NCBI RefSeq assembly: GCF_002025205.1
Contig: NZ_CP019947.1
Coordinates: 4,917,501 to 4,981,500, forward strand
Reading direction: 5' to 3'
From: Pseudomonas sp. CC6-YY-74
GTDB lineage: Bacteria; Pseudomonadota; Gammaproteobacteria; Pseudomonadales; Pseudomonadaceae
DNA length: 64,000 nucleotides
Part shown: positions 54,631-61,396 of the stretch, one piece after another
How positions within the stretch are numbered: position 1 is the stretch's first letter
Layout of the letters: each line of letters starts with the position of its first letter
The notes under the pieces: model-generated
Told to the model about the DNA's origin: nothing
Database searches by the model: none
What the model saw: the letters and a program-made list of their open reading frames with translations, nothing else
Position numbers and translations under genes: made by a program

Positions 54631-54973
54631 GTGCGGTGGCTTCCTTGTGCTTGAGCAATCTTGGGTGAAGCGCCGCCAGGGTAACGAAAAGGCTATGTCC
54701 CTATTGGCGGTTGCCGTAGCTGAATAGTCAAAATACGCCGTCTGTAGGGGCGGCGGGGCGGCGTGCCGCTGCAGTCCAGGTAATAGGTGACTGGGGCATG
54801 GCCAACAAAAAAGCCGAAAAGCCCGGCAAGGCCGGGCCTCAGTGTAACTGGCGTGAGCCGGGATAAGGCAAGCGGCAGCGCAATCGCGAAATCGCACTAG
54901 CGCGGTGGCTCGCCGTTGGTGAGTCAGGCTGCATGCTAACGCACGCGTCTGCGTCATCAACTCCGGCGCAGGC
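54631..54973. other. pgi-panC intergenic region
   Basis: 343 bases without a gene. Contains the panC terminator near 54808-54838 and the pgi upstream region, with AT-rich TAGTCAAAATACGCC near 54726-54740 as the likely promoter zone. Nothing else is recognised. Confidence 0.5.
54808..54838 (-). terminator. Terminator of the panB-panC operon
   Basis: Minus strand GCCCGGC-CTT-GCCGGGC followed by TTTTCGGCTTTTTTG, about 135 bases after the panC stop. Confidence 0.85.
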
Positions 54974-55849
54974 TCACGCGTGCGTCGAGCAAACCGTGGG
55001 GTCGAGGTCGAGCGTCAGGTTATCGATCAGGCGGGTGCTGCCGAGAAAGGCTGCGCTCAGAATCACCAGCTGGCGATCCGTGGCGGTTGCCGGGCGCAGG
55101 CTGTTCGCTTCGCGAATTTCCAGGTAGTCCGGGCGCAAGCCGGCGGTCAACTGTTGCTGGCGTGCCGCTGCGACCAGGCTGGCGAAGTCGTGCTCACCGG
55201 CGCCAAGCGCATTGGCGATCTGTTGCAGGCTGCGATACAGGGTTGGCGCGGCGGCGCGTTGTTCGGCGTTCAGGTAGCCATTGCGCGAGGATAGCGCCAG
55301 GCCATCTGCGGCCCGGGTGGTCGGTTCGCCGATAATCTGCACCGGCATATTCAGGTCACGCACCAGCGCGCGAATCACCGCCAGTTGCTGGAAGTCCTTC
55401 TGCCCGAAAATTGCCAGGTCAGGTTGCACCAGGTTGAACAGTTTGCTCACTACGGTGGAGACGCCGTCGAAATGGCCAGGGCGACTGGCGCCGCACAGCC
55501 CCTCGGAGACACCTTGCACGCTGACCCGGGTCTGGCTATCCATGCCGTTGGGGTACATCTCGTCCACATCCGGATTGAACAGCAGGTGACAGCCGGCAGT
55601 GAGGAGTTTTTCCTGGTCGGCGGCCAAGGTCCGCGGATAGCTGCTCAGGTCTTCGCTGGGGCCGAACTGCAAGGGATTGACGAAGATGCTGGCGACCACG
55701 AAGTCGGCACGCTGGACGGCTTTCTCGACCAGGGCAATATGCCCGGCGTGCAAGTTGCCCATGGTCGGGACGAAACCGATCTGTTTGCCTTCGGTGCGAG
55801 CCAGGGCAACCGCAGCACGCAGTTCGCGGATGGTCTTAACCGTGTTCAT
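54974..55849 (-). CDS. panC: Pantothenate synthetase
   Basis: 291 residues. FVPTMGNLHAGHIALVEKA holds the nucleotide-binding HxGH motif; SIFVNPLQFGPSEDL, FGQKDFQQLAVIR and the KMSKS-like SSRNGYL region follow. Joins pantoate and beta-alanine with ATP. The ATG overlaps the panB stop (ATGA), so the two are translationally coupled. Confidence 0.98.
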   Translation of the reverse strand: MNTVKTIRELRAAVALARTEGKQIGFVPTMGNLHAGHIALVEKAVQRADFVVASIFVNPLQFGPSEDLSSYPRTLAADQEKLLTAGCHLLFNPDVDEMYPNGMDSQTRVSVQGVSEGLCGASRPGHFDGVSTVVSKLFNLVQPDLAIFGQKDFQQLAVIRALVRDLNMPVQIIGEPTTRAADGLALSSRNGYLNAEQRAAAPTLYRSLQQIANALGAGEHDFASLVAAARQQQLTAGLRPDYLEIREANSLRPATATDRQLVILSAAFLGSTRLIDNLTLDLDPTVCSTHA

Positions 55850-56646
55850 GCAGAGAATCCGTGTTCGCTAGCTGGGAAACTGCAGTCCTTGACTGCTTTG
55901 ACGTAGGCACTGAGGGCGTCCTGGATGTTGCTCTGCCCGGCCATGAAGTTCTTCACGAATTTAGGCATGCGACCGCTCAAGGACAGACCAAGCATGTCGT
56001 GCAGGACTAGCACTTGGCCGTCGGTGGCGCCGCCGGCACCGATGCCAATGACCGGGATCTTCACCGCCTGGCTGATTTCCGCAGCCAGCTCGCTGGGTAC
56101 GCATTCGAGCAGCAGCATGGCCGCGCCGGCTTGTTCCAGGGCCATGGCATCGGCGCGCATCTGCCGCGCCTGGGCTTCCTGGCGACCCTGAACTTTATAA
56201 CCGCCGAGAATATTCACCGCTTGCGGGGTAAGGCCCAGGTGCGCGCAGACCGGCACGCCGCGCTCGGCCAGCAGGCGGATCGGCTCGGCCAGCCAGGCCG
56301 CGCCCTCGAGCTTGACCATGTGCGCGCCGGCTTGCATCAGTGTTGCGCAGTTGTGCAGCGCCTGCTCGGTGGTGGCATAGGCCATGAAGGGCAGGTCGAC
56401 GAGGATCAGGGCGCCCTGGTTGCCGCGTTTCACGCTCGCGGTGTGGTAGGCCATGTCGGCGACATCGACCGGTAAGGTGCTGTCGTGACCTTGCAACACC
56501 ATACCGAGGGAGTCGCCGACCAGCAGCACCTCGACCCCTGCCTGGCAGGCAGCCTGGGCGAAGGTGGCGTCATAGCAGGTCAGCATGGCGATTTTCGCGC
56601 CGCTCTGCTTGAGGCTTTGCAGGGTGGTCAGGGTAATGTCAGGCAT
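55846..56646 (-). CDS. panB: 3-methyl-2-oxobutanoate hydroxymethyltransferase
   Basis: 266 residues from ATG 56646 (MPDITLTTLQSLKQSGAKIA) behind GAGGA. Metal and substrate residues in LLVGDSLGMVLQGHDSTLPV and VKLEGAAWL; catalytic Glu in LLLECVPSELA. First step of pantothenate synthesis from ketoisovalerate. First gene of panB-panC; three GTTAC repeats lie about 136-165 bases upstream. Confidence 0.97.
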   Translation of the reverse strand: MPDITLTTLQSLKQSGAKIAMLTCYDATFAQAACQAGVEVLLVGDSLGMVLQGHDSTLPVDVADMAYHTASVKRGNQGALILVDLPFMAYATTEQALHNCATLMQAGAHMVKLEGAAWLAEPIRLLAERGVPVCAHLGLTPQAVNILGGYKVQGRQEAQARQMRADAMALEQAGAAMLLLECVPSELAAEISQAVKIPVIGIGAGGATDGQVLVLHDMLGLSLSGRMPKFVKNFMAGQSNIQDALSAYVKAVKDCSFPASEHGFSA

Positions 56647-56661
56647 AACAATCGTCCTCAC

Positions 56662-57007
56662 TCAGGCGTTCGGCAAGCAGTCAGGCTGCTTCAAAGTGGC
56701 CTGCATTGGCCTCGGTTTGCACCGGTGCGGGGCAACGGGACGCCTATAGTCCTGATGGGGGGGCGCGAAGTCAATTGCAGGTGTTACCGATCTGTTACTG
56801 GCGTTACCGCCAACAGGCCCGCCTGGGGCTCGCTGCGGGGGTGATCGATTGCGGGGTCGCAAGCATCGGCCTGCGTTGGGTAAGACGATGTCTCTGTGCC
56901 ATGCCCTGGTCCGGACAAGCGCAACGCAATCCGGGGTCGTCACTACCCCGGATAGCGCCAGTGTTTATCCGCGCGCCGAAACCGGCCAAGGCTGTGCACG
57001 GCGCAGC
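56662..57007. other. folK-panB intergenic region
   Basis: 346 bases without a convincing gene. On the minus strand TTGACT (56771-56776) could be a -35 for panB. Direct GTTAC repeats occur at 56783, 56794 and 56803. A hairpin CCGGGGT-region (ATCCGGGGTCGTCACTACCCCGGAT, 56929-56953) with perfect 10-bp arms ATCCGGGGT.. is a likely folK terminator although the U-tract is poor. Confidence 0.45.
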
Positions 57008-57493
57008 TTACTCGGGCAGGCGCTCGAGGCCTTCGAAGGGGCAGGCGGCGAGCAGGTCCGGCAAGGCACGGCCGTCGGGCAGGCGTAGGGCAGGGGCCAG
57101 CTCGGCCAGCGGATAGAGTACGAAGGCGCGGGCGTGCATGTGGTAATGCGGCACGCGCAGACGCGGCTCGTCCAGCATCAGGTCGCCGAATAGCAGGATA
57201 TCCAGATCGAGGGTGCGCGGTCCCCAGCGTTCGGCTTTGCGCTCACGACCCTGATTCAGTTCGATGGCTTGCAGGGCGTCGAGCAGTTGCAGCGGAGTCA
57301 GTTCGGTGTCCAGCGCCGCCACGGCGTTGACATAGCGCGGCTGATTGGCCGGGCCGAGCGGGTCGCTGGCATAGAAGGAGGACGTGCCGACTAGCTGCGA
57401 CTGCGGCAGTGCGGCCAGCGCCGTGAGGGCGCCGTGCAGTTGCGCGAGCGGCTCGGCAAGGTTGCTGCCGAGGCCGAGATACACCCGCTGCAT
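57008..57493 (-). CDS. folK: 2-amino-4-hydroxy-6-hydroxymethyldihydropteridine pyrophosphokinase
   Basis: 161 residues: YLGLGSNLAEP at the start, then GRERKAERWGPRTLDLDILL, the HPPK signature with the two metal-binding Asp residues, and VPHYHMHARAFVLYPLAEL. Makes the pterin diphosphate used by FolP (encoded at 29764). Its ATG overlaps the pcnB stop by one base (TAATG). Confidence 0.97.
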   Translation of the reverse strand: MQRVYLGLGSNLAEPLAQLHGALTALAALPQSQLVGTSSFYASDPLGPANQPRYVNAVAALDTELTPLQLLDALQAIELNQGRERKAERWGPRTLDLDILLFGDLMLDEPRLRVPHYHMHARAFVLYPLAELAPALRLPDGRALPDLLAACPFEGLERLPE

Positions 57494-58899
57494 TATTCGC
57501 TGGCAGTAGGCTTGGGCGCACCATCGGCGCCAGGCGCGCGTTTGCGCTTGCTGCCACTGCGCCGCCGTTTGCGCGGCGCATCGCCACTGGCTTCCTGGCT
57601 GAGGTCGCGAATCATGCCGCGTCTTTCACTGTCGCTGGCGTCCTGATAAACCGTCCACCACTCGCCGAGACCGCCGGTCTGCTCACCGGCGCTTTCGCGC
57701 AGCAGGAGGAAGTCGTAACCGGCACGAAAGCGCGGGTTTTCCAGCAGCAGGTCGGAGCGCTTGCCACTGCGTCGCGGCAGGCGTTCCTGCATATCCCAGA
57801 TCTCGCGGATCGGCATGGTGAAACGCTTGGGGATGGCAATGCGTAGACACTGTTCGCTGATCAGCTCGTGCGCCGCTTCCTGCATCGCCGGGATCGGCGG
57901 CATACCTCGGTCCTGCAACTTGATTACGCGCGCCGGCAAGGCGGGCCAGAGCATGGCGGCGAAGAGGAAAGCCGGGGTTACGGTTTTCTTCTGCTGTATG
58001 CGCAGGTCGGTGCTGATCAAGGCGTTGCGAATCAGCTTGTCGGTATAGTCCGGGTCGGCCTTGAGCGCCGCGGCGCTGGCCGGGAACAGTTCGGCGAACA
58101 AGCCGTAGTCGACCAGCAGTTCGTAGGTGAACTCGGCGTAACCGGCGAGGAACAGCTTGAGCACTTCTTCGAACAGGCGCGCCGACGGAATTTCCCGCAG
58201 CATCGGCGCCAGCTTGTAGATCGGCGCGGCGCTGTGCTTCTCGATATCGAAGTCCAGCTTGGCGGCGAAGCGCACGGCCCGCAGCATGCGTACCGGGTCT
58301 TCCTGATAACGCTGGGTCGGGTCGCCAATCAGGCGGATCAGGTGGTTACGAATGTCGTGCGCGCCATTGGCGTAATCGAGAATGCGCTCGGTGGCCGGAT
58401 CGTAATACAGCGCATTGATCGTGAAGTCGCGGCGCTGGGCGTCGTTCTCCAGGCTGCCGTAGACGTTGTCGCGCAGAATGCGTCCGCTTTCGTTGCGTGA
58501 TGACAGGTTGCTGTTCTCTTCATCATCGCCTTCGGGGTGATTGGCGCGGAAGGTAGCGACTTCGATGATTTCGCGACCGAAGTGCACATGCACCAGCTTG
58601 AAGCGCCGACCGATTACGCGGGCATTGCGGAATTCGGCGCGTACCTGCTCGGGGGTGGCGCTGGTGGCCACATCGAAATCCTTGGGGTCGATGTCGAGCA
58701 GCAGGTCGCGCACGCAACCGCCAACCAGATAGGCCTGGTAGCCGGCGTGTTGCAGACGTTCGACCACGCTGGTGGCGTAACGGCTGATTTCCGCACGGTT
58801 GATCGGGTGCTGGCTACTGCTCAGCACTTCGGGGGTGCTGTGCGGGTGTTTGCCGCGGCGCAGGGGCGAGCGTAGAGACTTGAACAGCTTTTTCAGCAT
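57493..58899 (-). CDS. pcnB: Poly(A) polymerase I
   Basis: 468 residues from ATG 58899 (MLKKLFKSLRSPLRRGKHPH); 75 open codons upstream run into the crcZ region and are not coding. Nucleotidyltransferase core with YLVGGCVRDLLLDIDPKDFD and the catalytic DFDVAT, RRDFTINALYYDP, and a basic Lys/Arg-rich tail (RKRRRSGSKRKRAPGA). Adds A tails that mark RNA for decay. It lies just downstream of crcZ, as in all Pseudomonas. Confidence 0.97.
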   Translation of the reverse strand: MLKKLFKSLRSPLRRGKHPHSTPEVLSSSQHPINRAEISRYATSVVERLQHAGYQAYLVGGCVRDLLLDIDPKDFDVATSATPEQVRAEFRNARVIGRRFKLVHVHFGREIIEVATFRANHPEGDDEENSNLSSRNESGRILRDNVYGSLENDAQRRDFTINALYYDPATERILDYANGAHDIRNHLIRLIGDPTQRYQEDPVRMLRAVRFAAKLDFDIEKHSAAPIYKLAPMLREIPSARLFEEVLKLFLAGYAEFTYELLVDYGLFAELFPASAAALKADPDYTDKLIRNALISTDLRIQQKKTVTPAFLFAAMLWPALPARVIKLQDRGMPPIPAMQEAAHELISEQCLRIAIPKRFTMPIREIWDMQERLPRRSGKRSDLLLENPRFRAGYDFLLLRESAGEQTGGLGEWWTVYQDASDSERRGMIRDLSQEASGDAPRKRRRSGSKRKRAPGADGAPKPTASE

Positions 58900-59019
58900 G
58901 GGATGCACTGTTTGACGAAATGACAGGCCAGGATAAACGCTGACCACTGGAATGGCGCGGATTCTAGCATTGAGTCGGGAGATGGTGTAGGAAGCAACGG
59001 GAGAGAGGTGCTTCGCACA

Positions 59020-59394
59020 AGCTACTGAGGGAGCCGAAGCTCCCCCCCAAGTAGGTGCGTGCTTTGTTTTTATTATTATGGCGGGCTTGTTGTTTTTGTT
59101 GAGTTGCCCGTTCCATCCAGTCAAAGACTGTCTGAAATCCTCCCAAGCCAGGAGTCAATAGCAAACGGATTGTTTTGAATGCTGACGCTGCCATGATCGT
59201 GTTGTGACCCAACCAGTACGGGATCTGCCTCGAGGCAGTTTTGTTGTTCTCTGTCTGGTTGTGGGGCAAGCCCCAACGGCAATTACTTTCCAAAAGAATC
59301 AGTTAGCTGCGCCTCCGCCGTGTTGTTTTTATTGTGCTGGAGTCGATACGTCTTGTTTTTATTATCTTGGGTAGCGCTTGTTATTGTTGTTGTC
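59020..59394 (-). ncRNA. crcZ: CrcZ, Hfq-titrating small RNA of catabolite repression
   Basis: Lies between cbrB and pcnB on the minus strand, the conserved crcZ place. Six A-rich CA motifs are visible (minus-strand sense): ACAACAACAATAACAAG (59378-59394), AGATAATAAAAACAAGA (59351-59367), CACAATAAAAACAAC (59322-59336), AGAACAACAAAA (59239-59250), CAACAAAAACAACAAG (59086-59101) and ATAATAATAAAAACAAA (59063-59079). These bind Hfq with Crc and release target mRNAs from repression. The 5' end at about 59394 is set by the sigma-54 promoter; the 3' end is uncertain, near the GGGAGCTTCGGCTCCC hairpin (59028-59043). Length about 375, close to 370-410 for known CrcZ. Confidence 0.9.
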
Positions 59395-59404
59395 AAAGAG
59401 ATAG

Positions 59405-59420
59405 AGCATGAGCCGTGCCA
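59405..59420 (-). promoter_or_regulatory. Sigma-54 promoter of crcZ
   Basis: Minus strand TGGCACGGCTCATGCT: GG and GC elements exactly 10 bases apart, consensus TGGCACG-N4-TTGCW with one mismatch in the -12 block. Predicted transcription start about 12 bases downstream at 59394. Confidence 0.88.
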
Positions 59421-59517
59421 GTTTTTGTGAATCCTTTTAAAACAAGGGCTTAAGCTGATTCCTGGGTGGGCGTTCGGGATGGAAAGCCCTGCGCTCGTTA
59501 CCATAAGACCCGGACTT

Positions 59518-59543
59518 TGTTACGAGGTGTTGACGCGGTAACA
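59518..59543 (-). promoter_or_regulatory. CbrB upstream activating sequence of crcZ
   Basis: TGTTAC (59518-59523), 14 bases, GTAACA (59538-59543): a perfect palindrome of the TGTTAC-N14-GTAACA form described for CbrB at crcZ, about 125-150 bases upstream of the predicted start. A further half-site, GTTAC, occurs at 59497-59501. Confidence 0.82.
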
Positions 59544-59861
59544 GCGAGGGGAACCTTGCGCTCGGCAATCTGTCACCTCGCCTCGGCCGGCGGGTCGTCG
59601 AAAAAAGTGGAGAACAGGTGTCGCTGCCACCTCTCTCGTACGGCTTGCAGTATGTGTCCATCCCCTCATGATTGGCTTCCGGGTCGGCGGGCCGTGGAGA
59701 GGGGCAGCAATGCGTCGTGGCACCAGGGACAGGGTTTTACAGGCTTTAGCTGTGCGAATCAGTCGGGCGCGAAGCCGGGCGACTGCAGGGGGCAGGAGAT
59801 AGAGCTGAAAAGAGGGGGCCGCCAACTGCATGGATGCAGGCGGTAGGGTGAGGCGGGATGT

Positions 59862-59894
59862 TCGAACCGAGCATGTGGGTACTGCTCGGTTCGA
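59862..59894. repeat. 12-bp perfect inverted repeat after cbrB
   Basis: TCGAACCGAGCA (59862-59873) and TGCTCGGTTCGA (59883-59894) with a 9-base loop, 47-79 bases after the cbrB stop. Likely a terminator-type hairpin of cbrB, but no U-tract is present on either strand. Confidence 0.6.
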
Positions 59895-59940
59895 TGGGTT
59901 TACCCAAGATGGCTGGCCTGTCCAGTCATGCAGTGGCCTG

Positions 59941-61362
59941 CTAGCCGGTGGTCGCGCCGCTCTTGCGCCGTGGAATACCCAGGCGCTGGCGGCGTTCCCA
60001 CAGGCATTTGCGGCTGATGCCGAGCTTGCGCGCCAGTTCGGTTTCGGTCATGTGATCCTGGTGCTCGAGGACGAAGTGCTGGAAATAGTCTTCCAGCGAA
60101 AGATCCTCGGTCGGTTCGTTGCTATTGCTGCCGGTCATTGCCGGCAGGCCGCTGAAGTCGTCCTCACCCAGGTCGTCCAGTTCGATGTCGATGCCCAGTA
60201 GCTCGGTCGAAATAGCCGTGCTTTCGCAGAGGATGACTGCGCGCTCGATGGCGTTCTCCAGTTCGCGCACGTTGCCTGGCCAGGCGTAATGACGGATTGC
60301 CTGTTCGGCATCCGGGGCGAAATGCAGGTCGTCGCGGTCCATGCGCGTGCATTGACGCTTGAGGAAGGCATTGGCGATTTCACTGACGTCGCTGCCACGC
60401 TCGCGCAGTGCCGGCAGTTTCAGGGCGATGACATGCAGGCGGTAATACAGGTCTTCACGGAATTGACCGACCTTGGACAGGCCTTTCAGGTCGCGGTGAG
60501 TCGCAGCAATCAGCCGCACATCGACTTTTTGCGACTGCACCGAGCCGACCCGGCGAATCTCGCCTTCCTGGAGCACGCGCAGCAAGCGGGCCTGGGCCTC
60601 CAGTGGCAGCTCACCGATCTCGTCGAGGAACAGGGTACCGCCATCAGCCGCTTCGACCAGGCCGGCGCGGCCGGCACTGGCGCCGGTGAAGGCGCCTTTC
60701 TCGTGGCCGAACAGTTCGGACTCGATCAGGCTTTCCGGGATGGCCGCGCAGTTCACCGAAATCAAGGGGGCCTTGGCGCGCTTGGACAGGTTGTGCAGGG
60801 CGCGCGCGACCAGTTCCTTGCCGGTGCCGGATTCGCCCTGGATCAGGACGTTGGAGCTGGTCGGCGCGACTTTGCGGATCTTGCTGTACATCTCCAGCAT
60901 GGCCGGGCAAGAGCCGATGATGCCGATCTCGCCATTGCTGTTGTCGACGACTTTTTCGCTGCTGCGGCCAGTAGTGGCGCTGGCCGGTGTATTTGGCACC
61001 TGCCTGGCTTCCTGGCGATCGCGCAGGATGCGCGCTACGGCCTGGAGCATCTCGTCGTGGTCGAAGGGTTTGGCGATGTAGTCGACCGCGCCCATCTTCA
61101 TCGAGTCGACGGCAGAACGCAGGCTGGCGTAGCTGGTCATGATCAGCACGGGCTTGCCTTGGGCGAGCTTGATCAGCTCGGTGCCGGGTGCGCCAGGCAG
61201 GCGCAGATCGCTGACGATCAGGTCGAAGCCGGGAATGCTGAAGCGTTCTTGCGCCTCCTGTACCGAGCCGGCTTCGCTGACCTGATACTGGTTGCGCTCG
61301 AGCAGGCGGCGCAGGGCAGAGCGGATAATGGTTTCGTCTTCGACGATCAAAATATGGGGCAT
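59941..61362 (-). CDS. cbrB: Sigma-54-dependent response regulator CbrB
   Basis: 473 residues, NtrC family. Receiver domain with phosphoacceptor Asp in DLIVSDLRLPGAPG near residue 52; AAA+ domain with Walker A GESGTGKE near 176, the sigma-54 loop GAFTGA (in HEKGAFTGASAGRAG) and Walker B GGTLFLDEIGEL; C-terminal Fis-type helix-turn-helix (ELARKLGISRKCLWERRQRL). Activates crcZ from the UAS at 59518-59543 when carbon or the C/N balance demands it. Located 34 bases after cbrA. Confidence 0.97.
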   Translation of the reverse strand: MPHILIVEDETIIRSALRRLLERNQYQVSEAGSVQEAQERFSIPGFDLIVSDLRLPGAPGTELIKLAQGKPVLIMTSYASLRSAVDSMKMGAVDYIAKPFDHDEMLQAVARILRDRQEARQVPNTPASATTGRSSEKVVDNSNGEIGIIGSCPAMLEMYSKIRKVAPTSSNVLIQGESGTGKELVARALHNLSKRAKAPLISVNCAAIPESLIESELFGHEKGAFTGASAGRAGLVEAADGGTLFLDEIGELPLEAQARLLRVLQEGEIRRVGSVQSQKVDVRLIAATHRDLKGLSKVGQFREDLYYRLHVIALKLPALRERGSDVSEIANAFLKRQCTRMDRDDLHFAPDAEQAIRHYAWPGNVRELENAIERAVILCESTAISTELLGIDIELDDLGEDDFSGLPAMTGSNSNEPTEDLSLEDYFQHFVLEHQDHMTETELARKLGISRKCLWERRQRLGIPRRKSGATTG

Positions 61363-61396
61363 TAATTCGGTCTCTCGACGGTCTCAGGTCGCTGGT

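Noticed and set aside
58900..59124. N-terminal extension of PcnB by 75 residues
   Set aside because: The extension would overlap crcZ and is not conserved; the ATG at 58899 matches family N-termini.
59041..59400. A/C-rich low-complexity repeats suggesting a CRISPR-like or simple-repeat array
   Set aside because: The units are unequal in length and spacing and fit the CA motifs of CrcZ; there are no uniform repeats or cas genes.
59520..59831. A 103-codon open frame between cbrB and crcZ
   Set aside because: Overlaps the CbrB site, lacks a ribosome site and any conserved feature.
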